64,000 bases of DNA, from contig NZ_BMIC01000001.1 in the NCBI RefSeq assembly GCF_014641635.1, forward strand, positions 248,001 through 312,000, given 5' to 3'. Positions 9,264 to 18,029 of the stretch are shown one piece after another. This stretch comes from Aquaticitalea lipolytica. Its GTDB lineage: Bacteria; Bacteroidota; Bacteroidia; Flavobacteriales; Flavobacteriaceae. Numbering within the stretch: position 1 is the first letter of the stretch; every line of letters begins with the position of its first letter. Below the pieces are notes generated by a model. That model had not been told where the DNA came from. It saw only the letters and a program-made list of their open reading frames with translations, and made no database searches. The translations under genes and the position numbers were made by a program.

Positions 9264-10178
9264 TTGAATATTCTTAACCTCATTCGCTGGAAAAACTTAT
9301 TAATGATTGCTTTTGTGCAATTACTCATTAAATATGCATTATTTAAACCTTTTAATGTTGATATAACACTCAATTGGTTTGGCTTTTTGCTACTAATCTT
9401 GTCTACACTTTGTATTGCAGCAGCTGGAAATATAATTAATGACATTCAAGATATTGACACTGATATTGTAAACAGACCTGAAAAGGTAATAATTGGTAAG
9501 AAAGTCACTGAAAAAACAGCATATAATTTATTTATTATCTTAAACGTCATTGGAGTTGGATTGGGCTTTTATTTATCAAATCTAGTAGGCAGAAGCGGCT
9601 TTTTTGCCATTTTTGTGATTATTTCAGCTTTATTATATATATACGCAACCTATTTAAAGCAAACACTTCTTGTTGGTAATATTGTAATTTCTGTTTTAGT
9701 CGCTATGAGTATTTTAATTGTTGGCCTATTCGAGCTACTTCCTGTGGTTACCGCACAAAATCAAGCAACTCAATTAACATTTTTTAAAATATTACTTGAT
9801 TATGCCTTGTTTGCCTTTATTATAAACCTAGTAAGAGAAGTTGCTAAAGATATTGAAGATATAGATGGAGATTATAAAGCAGGAATGAATACATTACCAA
9901 TTGCTATTGGTCGTGAACGTGCAACAAAAGTTCTATTTGCACTAACTCTTTTACCTCTTTTTGGTGTAGTATATTACATGCTAACCTATTTATACAAACA
10001 GCAAATTGCAGTTGGTTATTTTCTACTCTTTTTAGTTGCGCCTTTGCTATATATTACAATAAAATCGTTTAGTGCTAAAACAAAAAAAGATGTTCGTCAT
10101 ATTAGTACTACCCTTAAAATTGTTATGTTTTTAGGTATGTTATCTTTATTGTTATACGTTTTTATTTTAAAAAAATAA
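9264..10178 (+). CDS. UbiA-family prenyltransferase (geranylgeranylglycerol-phosphate geranylgeranyltransferase type)
   Basis: 304 aa from a TTG start; no upstream in-frame ATG exists and the first internal ATG (9303) would remove conserved N-terminal residues. Polytopic, with about eight helices. Two aspartate-rich prenyl-diphosphate/Mg2+ sites are visible: N-D-I-Q-D-I-D-T-D (about 55-63) and D-I-E-D-I-D-G-D (about 197-204). UbiA enzymes transfer prenyl chains to aromatic or polar acceptors in the inner membrane. The acceptor here is unknown; a (geranylgeranyl)glycerol-phosphate assignment rests on the usual naming of the flavobacterial family. It sits 44 bp after the KdsC-like gene and 10 bp before maf. 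Confidence 0.82.
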   Translation: MNILNLIRWKNLLMIAFVQLLIKYALFKPFNVDITLNWFGFLLLILSTLCIAAAGNIINDIQDIDTDIVNRPEKVIIGKKVTEKTAYNLFIILNVIGVGLGFYLSNLVGRSGFFAIFVIISALLYIYATYLKQTLLVGNIVISVLVAMSILIVGLFELLPVVTAQNQATQLTFFKILLDYALFAFIINLVREVAKDIEDIDGDYKAGMNTLPIAIGRERATKVLFALTLLPLFGVVYYMLTYLYKQQIAVGYFLLFLVAPLLYITIKSFSAKTKKDVRHISTTLKIVMFLGMLSLLLYVFILKK

Positions 10179-10188
10179 ACTGTCAAAA

Positions 10189-10776
10189 ATGCTTAACGAA
10201 AAACTAAAAAACTACACCATTATTTTAGCGTCTGGCTCACCAAGACGACAACAGTTTTTTAAAGAATTAGATATATATGTTGACATTAGATTAAAACCAA
10301 TAAAAGAAGAATATCCTCAACGATTGTCTCATTTTGAAATTAGCGACTATCTTGCCCAATTAAAAGCGCTTCCTTTTCAAAATGAACTTAAAGACAATGA
10401 TATTTTAATAACAAGCGACACAATTGTGTGGCATAATAATAAAGCATTAGGTAAACCGAAAGATTCAGCAGAAGCATTTCAAATGATTAAATCTTTAAGT
10501 AATACAACACATGAGGTTATTACTTCTGTTTGTTTTACATCAAAAACATTTCAAAAAACAGTTAACAGTACTACCAAAGTAACATTTAAGGCGTTTACTG
10601 ATGATGAAATTAACTATTACATTAATACTTGTAAACCATTTGACAAAGCAGGTGCTTATGGAATACAAGAGTGGATAGGACAAATTGGAGTTACCAAAAT
10701 AGAAGGTTCATACTTTAATGTTATGGGTTTACCAACACATCTTGTTTACAAAACATTATTAGATTTTGTTAAGTAA
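10189..10776 (+). CDS. maf: Maf family nucleotide pyrophosphatase
   Basis: 195 aa, full family length. The signature A-S-G-S-P-R-R (residues 14-20) near the N-terminus, the S-D-T-I-V-W segment and K-A-G-A-Y-G-I-Q mark a Maf/HAM1-superfamily pyrophosphatase that hydrolyses non-canonical or modified nucleoside triphosphates (dTTP/UTP or m7GTP classes) in the cytosol. The gene follows the UbiA gene by 10 bp and is probably the last gene of that transcript, since the next gene has its own promoter. Substrate subclass cannot be assigned by eye. Confidence 0.88.
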   Translation: MLNEKLKNYTIILASGSPRRQQFFKELDIYVDIRLKPIKEEYPQRLSHFEISDYLAQLKALPFQNELKDNDILITSDTIVWHNNKALGKPKDSAEAFQMIKSLSNTTHEVITSVCFTSKTFQKTVNSTTKVTFKAFTDDEINYYINTCKPFDKAGAYGIQEWIGQIGVTKIEGSYFNVMGLPTHLVYKTLLDFVK

Positions 10777-10790
10777 TTCTAAAAAGTGGG

Positions 10791-10819
10791 TTTGTTGTTA
10801 AATCGTAAGTTTATCTTTG
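10791..10819 (+). promoter_or_regulatory. Bacteroidota housekeeping promoter for the MscS gene
   Basis: TTTG (10791-10794) is separated by 17 bp from a perfect -7 box TATCTTTG (10812-10819). This fits the Bacteroidota sigma-A pattern TTG-N17-23-TAnnTTTG. Transcription would begin near 10826, after the alternative TTG codon at 10817 and before the ATG at 10841, which decides the start of the next gene. Confidence 0.8.
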
Positions 10820-10840
10820 TTAAACATATTAATACAGCTT

Positions 10841-11383
10841 ATGTTTTTTGAAAAATATCAATTAGAACTTATAACAACAGGATTTTTATTACTCTTCCTA
10901 TTAGTTGTTAGGTTTATACTAATAACACTTGTTACCAAAATTTCACGTAAAAACGGAATTAACCTAGCTCGTATTCATTTAATGAATCGCTATATATCTG
11001 TGGCTTTATTTTTACTAGCAATGCTAATCATTCCTTTTATTTTTGGGAGCCAGTTTAAAGATTTAGCAGTAGTTTTCTCTTCCATTTTCGCTGTAATAGG
11101 TATAGGTTTATTTGCTATTTGGTCAATCTTAAGTAATATAACTTCTGGAATTATTATGTTTTTTTCGTTTCCATACAAAGTAGGAGACAAAATTCAAATT
11201 CATGATAAAGACTTCCCTATTGAAGGTATTATTGAAGATATTAGAGCTTTTCAATTACATTTAAGATTAGATGATGGCGACTTGGTAACCTATCCCAATA
11301 ATTTAATGCTACAAAAAGCTGTAACCTTAATTGAAAAAGATGCTATAGAAGACGAGTTTGATGATGGCACAGATTTAATATAA
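10841..11383 (+). CDS. Small mechanosensitive channel (MscS) domain protein
   Basis: 180 aa from the ATG at 10841; a longer frame from the TTG at 10817 is rejected because that codon lies inside the promoter -7 box. Three hydrophobic helices are followed by the MscS pore-lining pattern (G-I-G-L-F-A-I-W-S-I-L-S-N) and the start of the beta domain (G-D-K-I-Q-I). It ends with an acidic tail and lacks the C-terminal alpha/beta domain of E. coli MscS, so it is a short family member. Predicted role: inner-membrane channel or tension sensor. A hairpin terminator follows. Confidence 0.85.
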   Translation: MFFEKYQLELITTGFLLLFLLVVRFILITLVTKISRKNGINLARIHLMNRYISVALFLLAMLIIPFIFGSQFKDLAVVFSSIFAVIGIGLFAIWSILSNITSGIIMFFSFPYKVGDKIQIHDKDFPIEGIIEDIRAFQLHLRLDDGDLVTYPNNLMLQKAVTLIEKDAIEDEFDDGTDLI

Positions 11384-11404
11384 TTTTACGTTAAATAAAC
11401 ATTA

Positions 11405-11432
11405 AAACCAGTCCTTGAGGCTGGTTTCTTTT
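11405..11432 (+). terminator. Rho-independent terminator after the MscS gene
   Basis: Stem AAACCAG / CTGGTTT (11405-11411 with 11421-11427), with a further CC/GG pair inside, is followed by a T-rich tract. Confidence 0.85.
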
Positions 11433-11433
11433 T

Positions 11434-11441
11434 TATATTTG
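11434..11441 (+). promoter_or_regulatory. -7 box of the PIG-L deacetylase promoter
   Basis: A perfect TATATTTG lies 24 bp before the ATG at 11466. A TTG occurs 16 bp upstream, inside the terminator stem of the preceding gene, so the -33 element is uncertain. Confidence 0.65.
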
Positions 11442-11465
11442 AAACTAAAGCCAACAAAAATTATT

Positions 11466-13988
11466 ATGCTAAAACGCTATTTACTACTTCTGTTTTTCTC
11501 ATTTTTTTGCTTATCAACACAGGCACAACAACCTAAAAAACCTAATAGTTCTGACATTTTCGAATCCATTAAGAAATTAAATTTCTTAGGTTCAGTATTA
11601 TATATTGCAGCACATCCTGATGATGAGAATACAAGACTTATCTCATACATGTCAAATAACGTAAAAGCAAGAACAGCATATTTGTCATTAACTCGAGGTG
11701 ATGGAGGTCAAAATTTAATTGGTCCAGAGCTTAGAGAACTTCTTGGTGTTATCCGCACGCAAGAATTACTAGCTGCAAGACGAATTGATGGTGGTGAGCA
11801 ACGCTTTACAAGAGCAAACGATTTTGGCTACTCTAAGCATCCTGATGAAACCTTAGCCATTTGGAATAAAAAAGAAGTATTAAGTGATGTGGTATTAGCT
11901 ATCAGACAATTTAAGCCAGACGTCATTATTAATCGTTTTGACCATAGAAGTCCAGGAAGTACACATGGACATCATACAAGTTCTGCTATGTTAAGTTATG
12001 AAGCTTTTGATTTAGCTAACGATAAAAATGCCTTTCCAGAACAAGTTAAGCAATACGGAATATGGCAACCAAAGCGTGAGTTTTTTAATACATCGTGGTG
12101 GTTTTATGGAAGCCAAGAAAATTTTGATAAAGCTGATAAAACAAACTTATTAAGTGTTGATACAGGAGTTTTCTTCCCATCAAACGGATTAAGTAATCCT
12201 GAAATAGCTGCATTAAGTAGAAGTTCACATAAATCGCAAGGTTTTGGAAGTACTGGAAGCAGAGGCGAACAAATTGAATATATTGAACTGATTAAAGGTG
12301 ATTTACCTGCTGATAAATCTAATATTTTTGATGGAATTGACACCTCTTGGAATCGTGTAAAAGGAGGAAAAGAGATTGGAAATATTTTAAAAGAGGTTGA
12401 AACTAATTACGATTTTAAGAACCCTTCTGCTTCTATTCCGCAATTGTTAGAAGCCTATAAATTGATTCAAAATTTAGAAGACCAACATTGGAAAGCAATC
12501 AAATTAGAAGATATTAAAAATGTAATTGCTGCTTGTGCTGGTTTATATTTAGAAGCCGTCGCAGAAACAAATCAGGCAACTGCTAATTCATCAATTAATT
12601 TAAAAATTGAGTCAATAAATAGAAGTGATTACCAAATAACACTTAACTCGTATGCAATTAACACTTTAGATGTTGTTAAAAATATTGAGCTTAAAAATAA
12701 TATTAGTTACGACTTTAAAGACGTTTTAAAAATAGATTCAAAACAACAACCTACAACACCTTATTGGTTAACAAAAAAAGGGAGTTTAGGAATGTATACA
12801 GTAGATGATAAAAATTTAATTGGACAACCTGAAACGCCAAGAAATCAACTAGTAACTTTCAATTTAACATTTGGCAAAACATCAATTTCTTACTCCAAAC
12901 CAATAGTCTACAAAACTAATGATGATGTAAAAGGAGAGGTTTATAAACCGTTCGAGATTATTCCAGAAGCCTCTGCAAAAGTAGCCGAAGATGTTATCAT
13001 ATTCGAAAACGACAAGCAAAAAGATATAGTAGTAATTGTAAAAGCTGGAAGAGATAATCTTGAAGGATTTGTGCAAATAGCACATCCGAAAGATTGGAAT
13101 ATTTACCCAGAAAAGCAAAAAGTATCAATTACGCATAAAGGCGAAGACCAAACACTAATTTTTACTGTTATTCCTCCAAAAAACCAAAGCGAAGGATTAA
13201 TTACACCAATGGTAACAGTTGGCAACGAAGTTTATACCAAAAAGTTAGTTGAAATCAATTACGACCATATTCCTTTTCAAACTGTTTTATTACCAAGCGA
13301 AAGCAAAGTAGTTCGATTAGACATAAAAAAGAGAGGTGAAAATATAGGTTATATTGAAGGTGCTGGTGATGTAGTTCCTGAAAGCCTAAAGCAAATTGGC
13401 TATAATGTTGTTGTTATTAAACCTGAAGAAATTAATGCAGAAACTCTTAATCGTTTTGATGCTATTGTAGTTGGTATCAGAGCTTATAATGTGGTTGAAG
13501 CGTTAAAATATAAACAGCAGTTACTTTTCAATTTTGTTGAGCAAGGCGGAAACTTAATAGTACAATATAATACAAGTAGAGAAACTATTGTTGATGAACT
13601 TGCGCCTTACAAGTTAGAATTATCACGCGACAGAGTTACAGATGAAAATGCAGAAGTTCGATTTTTAAATCCTAATCATCCTTTGTTAAATTATCCGAAT
13701 AAAATTACAGAAAAAGATTTTGAGGGTTGGACACAAGAACGTGGTTTATATTTTCCAGACCAATGGTCGTCAGAGTTTACTCCACTTCTATCGATGAATG
13801 ATAAAGGTGAAACTCCAAAAGATGGTAGCTTATTGGTTGCCAAACATGGTAAAGGATATTATATCTACACAGGGTTAAGCTTCTTTAGAGAATTCCCTGA
13901 AGGTGTTTCTGGTGCTTACCGCCTTTTTGCAAACATGCTATCAATTGGTAAAGACAATATTAATACAGATAAAAAATTAAACGATTAA
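11466..13988 (+). CDS. Secreted PIG-L family deacetylase
   Basis: 840 aa. The ATG at 11466 gives a signal peptide (M-L-K-R-Y then a hydrophobic core ending T-Q-A-Q), whereas the longer frame starts inside the preceding terminator. The PIG-L/LmbE zinc motif A-H-P-D-D-E is at residues 49-54 and the downstream zinc histidines are in H-G-H-H-T-S-S. These enzymes remove acetyl groups from GlcNAc-type substrates. The remaining 550 residues hold beta-rich domains and a C-terminal region resembling a class I glutamine amidotransferase fold (V-V-G-I-R-A-Y-N). Export across the inner membrane is predicted. It is followed 2 bp later by a small membrane protein and then a sugar/solute symporter, suggesting breakdown and uptake of an amino-sugar compound. 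Confidence 0.88.
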   Translation: MLKRYLLLLFFSFFCLSTQAQQPKKPNSSDIFESIKKLNFLGSVLYIAAHPDDENTRLISYMSNNVKARTAYLSLTRGDGGQNLIGPELRELLGVIRTQELLAARRIDGGEQRFTRANDFGYSKHPDETLAIWNKKEVLSDVVLAIRQFKPDVIINRFDHRSPGSTHGHHTSSAMLSYEAFDLANDKNAFPEQVKQYGIWQPKREFFNTSWWFYGSQENFDKADKTNLLSVDTGVFFPSNGLSNPEIAALSRSSHKSQGFGSTGSRGEQIEYIELIKGDLPADKSNIFDGIDTSWNRVKGGKEIGNILKEVETNYDFKNPSASIPQLLEAYKLIQNLEDQHWKAIKLEDIKNVIAACAGLYLEAVAETNQATANSSINLKIESINRSDYQITLNSYAINTLDVVKNIELKNNISYDFKDVLKIDSKQQPTTPYWLTKKGSLGMYTVDDKNLIGQPETPRNQLVTFNLTFGKTSISYSKPIVYKTNDDVKGEVYKPFEIIPEASAKVAEDVIIFENDKQKDIVVIVKAGRDNLEGFVQIAHPKDWNIYPEKQKVSITHKGEDQTLIFTVIPPKNQSEGLITPMVTVGNEVYTKKLVEINYDHIPFQTVLLPSESKVVRLDIKKRGENIGYIEGAGDVVPESLKQIGYNVVVIKPEEINAETLNRFDAIVVGIRAYNVVEALKYKQQLLFNFVEQGGNLIVQYNTSRETIVDELAPYKLELSRDRVTDENAEVRFLNPNHPLLNYPNKITEKDFEGWTQERGLYFPDQWSSEFTPLLSMNDKGETPKDGSLLVAKHGKGYYIYTGLSFFREFPEGVSGAYRLFANMLSIGKDNINTDKKLND

Positions 13989-13990
13989 CC

Positions 13991-14101
13991 ATGAACGAAA
14001 ACACATCACAAAAACAACCATGGTTAAAACTTTATTCTTTAGTATTGATAGTTAATGCCATATATATTATATTGTTTTACTTCATAATGCAATCCTTTTA
14101 A
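13991..14101 (+). CDS. Small single-helix membrane protein (36 aa)
   Basis: The ATG lies 2 bp after the PIG-L stop, and the stop lies 3 bp before the symporter ATG. The frame therefore exactly fills the gap in a tight operon. The product has a polar N-terminus (M-N-E-N-T-S-Q-K-Q-P-W) and one transmembrane helix rich in I, L, Y and F. Such a protein may assist or regulate the adjacent sodium:solute symporter, which is an inference from position only. Confidence 0.75.
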   Translation: MNENTSQKQPWLKLYSLVLIVNAIYIILFYFIMQSF

Positions 14102-14104
14102 GTT

Positions 14105-15802
14105 ATGGAAATATTAGACTGGATTGTATTATTAGGAACACTTTTAACCATTGTAGCTTATGGCACATGGAAAACAAGAGGAAGCAAAAATGTAGATGAC
14201 TACATAAAAGGTGGCAACGAAGCCAAATGGTGGACAATTGGTTTGTCTGTAATGGCTACTCAAGCTAGCGCAATAACATTTTTATCAACTCCAGGACAGG
14301 CATTTCATGACGGAATGGGATTTGTTCAATTCTACTTCGGAGTACCAATTGCTATGGTAGTTATTTGCTTGGTTTTTATACCTCTTTACCATCGACTAAA
14401 AGTTTATACAGCTTATGAGTTTTTAGAAAACCGATTCGACCTAAAAACTAGAAGCTTAACTGCTATGCTATTTTTAATACAACGTGGTTTAGCAGCAGGA
14501 ATTACTATTTATGCACCTGCAATTATTCTATCTGCTGTATTGGGCTGGAACTTAAACTTGCTAATTGTTATTATTGGTATTTTGGTTATTATATATACTG
14601 TTTCTGGTGGCACCAAAGCTGTTAGTATTACACAAAAGCATCAAATGGTAGTAATTTTTACTGGAATGTTTGTTGCTTTTTTCATCATAGTTAGCAAGTT
14701 ACCAGCTGATATTACATTCACTAAAGCTTTAGATATTGCTGGAGCAAGTGGGAAAATGGATATTTTAGATTTCTCATTCGATTTTAATAATCGCTATACA
14801 TTTTGGAGTGGTATTATTGGAGGAACATTTTTAGCCCTCTCCTATTTCGGAACAGATCAAAGCCAAGTACAGCGTTATTTATCAGGAAAATCAATTAAAG
14901 AAATGCAAATGGGTTTAATTTTTAATGGTCTATTAAAAGTTCCAATGCAATTTTTTATTCTATTAGTTGGTGTTATGGTATTTGTGTTTTATCAGTTTAA
15001 TGCCTCACCTGTAAGTTTTAATCCTGATGCTTCAAAAACGGTATTAAGTTCTTCATATGCGCAAGAGTACCAAACTATTGAGGCTGAACAGGCTGTTATA
15101 TTTAATGACAAACAAGAACTCATTAAACTATATACAGAAACTCAAGACGAAAAATATTCTGAACTGATTAATGCTGCAAATAAAAAAGATAGAGAAAATA
15201 GAGAAGCCGCTAAAGTGATTATAAAAAAAGCTTCAGATGAGAAAAAATTATCTGTAGAAACTAATGACAAAGATTACGTTTTTATTCACTTTATACTTAA
15301 TAATTTACCTCGTGGTTTAATTGGGCTACTGCTAGCTGTAATTTTGAGTGCTGCAATGTCTAGTACTGCAAGCGAATTAAATGCACTATCATCAACCACA
15401 ACAATGGATTTATACAAGCGATCTATTGTAAAAGATAAAGATGACACACATTACCTTAAAGCATCAAAATGGTTTACGTTCGGATGGGGAGTTTTAGCAA
15501 TCCTTATAGCCTGTATTGCTTATTTAGCAGATAACTTAATTCAACTAGTTAACATCATTGGCTCCATTTTTTACGGGAATGTGTTAGGGATTTTCTTGCT
15601 AGCCTTCTTCTTTAAATATGTGAAAGCTAATGCCGTTTTTATAGCAGCACTTATTACTCAAGCAATTGTTATTATTGGTTGGTGGTATGATTGGATGCCT
15701 TATTTATGGCTCAATTTATTTGGATGCGCTTTAGTTGTGTTAATCGCCTATTTTATTCAAGTAATTAGTCTTAATAATAATTCACCTGAAAAAATAAAAT
15801 AA
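14105..15802 (+). CDS. Sodium:solute symporter (SSS family)
   Basis: 565 aa, about 13 transmembrane segments of the LeuT-fold SSS family. Typical pieces are A-S-A-I-T-F-L-S-T-P-G-Q-A in the second helix, Y-T-V-S-G-G-T-K-A-V, and the conserved helix reading L-S-A-A-M-S-S-T-A-S-E-L-N-A-L-S-S. A charged cytosolic insertion of about 80 residues lies between helices near 300-380. Members import sugars, sialic acids, proline or vitamins with Na+. The substrate here is unknown; the preceding secreted PIG-L deacetylase suggests a deacetylated sugar derivative. Confidence 0.9.
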   Translation: MEILDWIVLLGTLLTIVAYGTWKTRGSKNVDDYIKGGNEAKWWTIGLSVMATQASAITFLSTPGQAFHDGMGFVQFYFGVPIAMVVICLVFIPLYHRLKVYTAYEFLENRFDLKTRSLTAMLFLIQRGLAAGITIYAPAIILSAVLGWNLNLLIVIIGILVIIYTVSGGTKAVSITQKHQMVVIFTGMFVAFFIIVSKLPADITFTKALDIAGASGKMDILDFSFDFNNRYTFWSGIIGGTFLALSYFGTDQSQVQRYLSGKSIKEMQMGLIFNGLLKVPMQFFILLVGVMVFVFYQFNASPVSFNPDASKTVLSSSYAQEYQTIEAEQAVIFNDKQELIKLYTETQDEKYSELINAANKKDRENREAAKVIIKKASDEKKLSVETNDKDYVFIHFILNNLPRGLIGLLLAVILSAAMSSTASELNALSSTTTMDLYKRSIVKDKDDTHYLKASKWFTFGWGVLAILIACIAYLADNLIQLVNIIGSIFYGNVLGIFLLAFFFKYVKANAVFIAALITQAIVIIGWWYDWMPYLWLNLFGCALVVLIAYFIQVISLNNNSPEKIK

Positions 15803-15837
15803 AAAAAGCGCAACTAAATCTAGTTGCGCTTTTTTTA
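15802..15837. terminator. Bidirectional rho-independent terminator
   Basis: A-run, stem AGCGCAACTA / TAGTTGCGCT with a short loop, then a T-run. It lies between the convergent symporter and DUF2911 genes and can serve both. Confidence 0.92.
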
Positions 15838-15851
15838 ATAAGTTATTGAGA

Positions 15852-16700
15852 TTACATTCCTCCCCATTCTTTAAGAGAGTCCTTATTCATTTTTACATAA
15901 TCATCATTTCCAGCCGCTTCTGCAGCAGCTAATGATTTCTTTGCAGCAGCAATAGCACCTTTTTTATCTCCTGCTTTTGCATAAATCAATGATTGTTGTC
16001 TTAACTGCCAAAAAGGAGCTTTATCTCCAGCCATGGCAATAGCTTTATCAATCCAAGTTTTAGCTTGATTAATATCTTTACCTTCTTGTAAATAATATAC
16101 TGCAGCTGCATAATAGTCTCCAGCACTTGGACCTTTCATTACTTTATCTATAGATGCAGATACTGCTTTATCAGTAGGCACATCAAACTTTACACCTACA
16201 TAAACATCAGACCAAAGTATTCCAATTGTAGCAGAACTACTTGTTAAGTCATCAAAAGTCATAGTAAACGTTTCTATTTGCATTGGCATTGGGTAAACTT
16301 CAGCTGTTACTTTTGCAGCCACTTTACTATCATCCCATTCTTGAGGCGTTCCTCCACCATTATAATCAGTATAGAAATAAACTTCCCAAGATTGCTTACC
16401 TGGTTTTGTGAAAATTGCATAAGTACCAGCTTTTAATGTTTGACCGTTTACAGCAACATCATCACTAAATGTTATTTTAGTTCTAGCATTTGCTCCAGTT
16501 CTCCACACTTTATCATAAGGTACTAAATCACCAAAAATAGTTCTGCCTCTCATATTTGGGCGAGAATATTCTAAAGTAACATCAGTAAGACCAACTTTTT
16601 GCTCCATTTTAGCAAACGGACTTGGTGCTGGTGTTTCAATTTGTGCATTTACATTCATTGAGACTGCAAATACAAAAAGAATTAAGAGTAATTTTTTCAT
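15852..16700 (-). CDS. Secreted DUF2911 domain protein
   Basis: 282 aa with a clear signal peptide (M-K-K-L-L-L-I-L-F then N-V-N-A-Q). DUF2911 covers about residues 25-170, with its typical opening (P-S-P-F-A-K, then V-T-L-E-Y-S-R-P-N-M-R-G-R-T-I-F-G) and W-R-T-G-A-N-A. The C-terminal 100 residues are helical and alanine/lysine rich, resembling TPR-like repeats. The molecular function of DUF2911 is unknown; the protein is periplasmic or surface located. Confidence 0.85.
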   Translation of the reverse strand: MKKLLLILFVFAVSMNVNAQIETPAPSPFAKMEQKVGLTDVTLEYSRPNMRGRTIFGDLVPYDKVWRTGANARTKITFSDDVAVNGQTLKAGTYAIFTKPGKQSWEVYFYTDYNGGGTPQEWDDSKVAAKVTAEVYPMPMQIETFTMTFDDLTSSSATIGILWSDVYVGVKFDVPTDKAVSASIDKVMKGPSAGDYYAAAVYYLQEGKDINQAKTWIDKAIAMAGDKAPFWQLRQQSLIYAKAGDKKGAIAAAKKSLAAAEAAGNDDYVKMNKDSLKEWGGM

Positions 16701-16795
16701 GTTATAATATAGTTTTAATGATTAGTTTATAATTTTATAAAATTACGAATTACAAAATCCATAGTTTGTTAACAAAACCTTAAATTAAGACGTTG

Positions 16796-16803
16796 TATAT
16801 TTG
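16796..16803 (+). promoter_or_regulatory. -7 box for the aquaporin gene
   Basis: A perfect TATATTTG lies 14 bp before the ATG. A TTTG at 16765-16768 is 27 bp upstream, longer than the usual spacing, so the -33 element is doubtful. Confidence 0.55.
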
Positions 16804-16817
16804 TAAAAATTTCATCA

Positions 16818-17474
16818 ATGAAAAAATATTACGCTGAAATAATAGGAACATTCGCCATGATTTTTTGTGGTTGTGGAGCAATAGCGATTAACGAAATAAC
16901 CAACGGAAGTATTGGTCATGTTGGTGTAGCAGCAACTTGGGGATTAATTGTAATGGCAATGATTTATGCCTTTGGGGAAATTTCTGGAGCACATTTTAAT
17001 CCTGCAGTAACATTTGGATTTGCAATTGCAAAGAAATTTGATTGGAAAGAAGTCCCTAAATATATAATAGCACAAAGTATAGGTGCATTTTTAGCTTGTT
17101 TGTTATTATTCTTTTTGTTTCCTGAAAGCACAACACTAGGCAGCTCATTACCTGCAGATGGTTTTGAACCTTATAAAGCTTTTGTTCTAGAGTTAATGCT
17201 CACCTTCTTTTTAATGGTCGTTATTATAAATGTATCAACAGGTAGTAAAGAAATAGGCACTATGGCAGCAATTGCTGTTGGTGGAGTTATTTTATTAGAA
17301 GCTATGTTTGCTGGCCCAATGACAAAAGCTTCTATGAACCCTATTCGTTCACTTGCTCCTGCTTTGGTTTCAGGTAATCTTCAACATTTATGGTTATATC
17401 TTACAGCTCCTTTCATCGGTTCTTTTTTAGCCGTTTTTAGTTGCAAACTGGTTAAAGATGAGCAATGTTGCTAA
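16818..17474 (+). CDS. MIP-family channel, NIP/AqpN-like aquaporin with variant second NPA motif
   Basis: 218 aa, six transmembrane helices. The first half-helix motif is canonical (H-F-N-P-A-V-T-F). The second is S-M-N-P-I-R-S, isoleucine replacing the usual alanine; the selectivity-filter arginine is kept. The context G-P-M-T-K-A-S-M-N-P and the small residue expected at the H5 filter position resemble NIP-type aquaglyceroporins and their bacterial AqpN relatives, which pass glycerol, boric acid, silicic acid or arsenite, more than water-specific AqpZ. It ends in C-C. A terminator-like hairpin follows. Confidence 0.85.
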   Translation: MKKYYAEIIGTFAMIFCGCGAIAINEITNGSIGHVGVAATWGLIVMAMIYAFGEISGAHFNPAVTFGFAIAKKFDWKEVPKYIIAQSIGAFLACLLLFFLFPESTTLGSSLPADGFEPYKAFVLELMLTFFLMVVIINVSTGSKEIGTMAAIAVGGVILLEAMFAGPMTKASMNPIRSLAPALVSGNLQHLWLYLTAPFIGSFLAVFSCKLVKDEQCC

Positions 17475-17501
17475 ACGAAGTGTTTATTCTTTGTTAAATT
17501 T

Positions 17502-17540
17502 TGTTTAATATATTTCAAAAAATATTAAACATTTTGTAAT
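17502..17540 (+). terminator. AT-rich hairpin, probable terminator of the aquaporin gene
   Basis: A perfect 10-bp stem TGTTTAATAT / ATATTAAACA (17502-17511 with 17522-17531) is followed by TTTTG and an AT-rich tract. The stem is weak in G+C, so efficiency is uncertain. Confidence 0.5.
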
Positions 17541-17562
17541 TTTATAGAATTATTATATTTCT

Positions 17563-18024
17563 ATGAAATTTATAAAGCCTTTTATTACCTTTTTAATCAT
17601 CAATTTTGGCGCACTTGCCATAGGAAGTTGGTTGATGAATAATGGCCCACAAACAGAATGGTATACATCATTAAATCAAGCACCTTGGACACCTGATGGC
17701 TGGGTTTTTGGTGTAGCTTGGACAACCATTATGCTATGTTTTTCCATCTATATGTCTTATCTTTATTTAAAACTGCCAATCTCAAAATTTGCTGCTTTAT
17801 TTAGTGTTCATTTTATACTAAATGTTATTTGGAATTATTTGTTTTTTAATCAACATTTAATTGCTTTTGGTCTTATAACTATTGTTGCATTAACTATAGT
17901 TGTAGCGACATTTTTATTTAAATTTAAAACTAAGCTTAAAGCAAAAACACTCTTTATTTTACCATATTTTGTTTGGCTTTGTATTGCAACTTCACTTAAC
18001 TCATACATTTATCTATATAATTAA
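17563..18024 (+). CDS. TspO/MBR family protein
   Basis: 153 aa, five transmembrane helices. The family signature is present: P-W-T-P-D-G-W-V-F-G-V-A-W-T (about residues 44-57), plus N-Y-L-F-F. TspO proteins bind porphyrins and cholesterol and have been linked to tetrapyrrole breakdown and light or oxidative stress signalling in bacteria. The gene heads a tight cluster with an SRPBCC protein (5 bp downstream) and a photolyase, which supports a light-stress role. Confidence 0.9.
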   Translation: MKFIKPFITFLIINFGALAIGSWLMNNGPQTEWYTSLNQAPWTPDGWVFGVAWTTIMLCFSIYMSYLYLKLPISKFAALFSVHFILNVIWNYLFFNQHLIAFGLITIVALTIVVATFLFKFKTKLKAKTLFILPYFVWLCIATSLNSYIYLYN

Positions 18025-18029
18025 TTTCA

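Noticed and set aside
9236-9445. Minus-strand open frame over the start of the UbiA gene
   Set aside because: It overlaps the conserved N-terminus of the prenyltransferase and shows no family signature.
10817-10840. TTG start for the MscS protein
   Set aside because: The codon is part of the promoter -7 box and would not be transcribed.
11415-11465. TTG start giving an N-terminal extension to the PIG-L protein
   Set aside because: It lies inside the hairpin terminator of the preceding gene and would mask the signal peptide.
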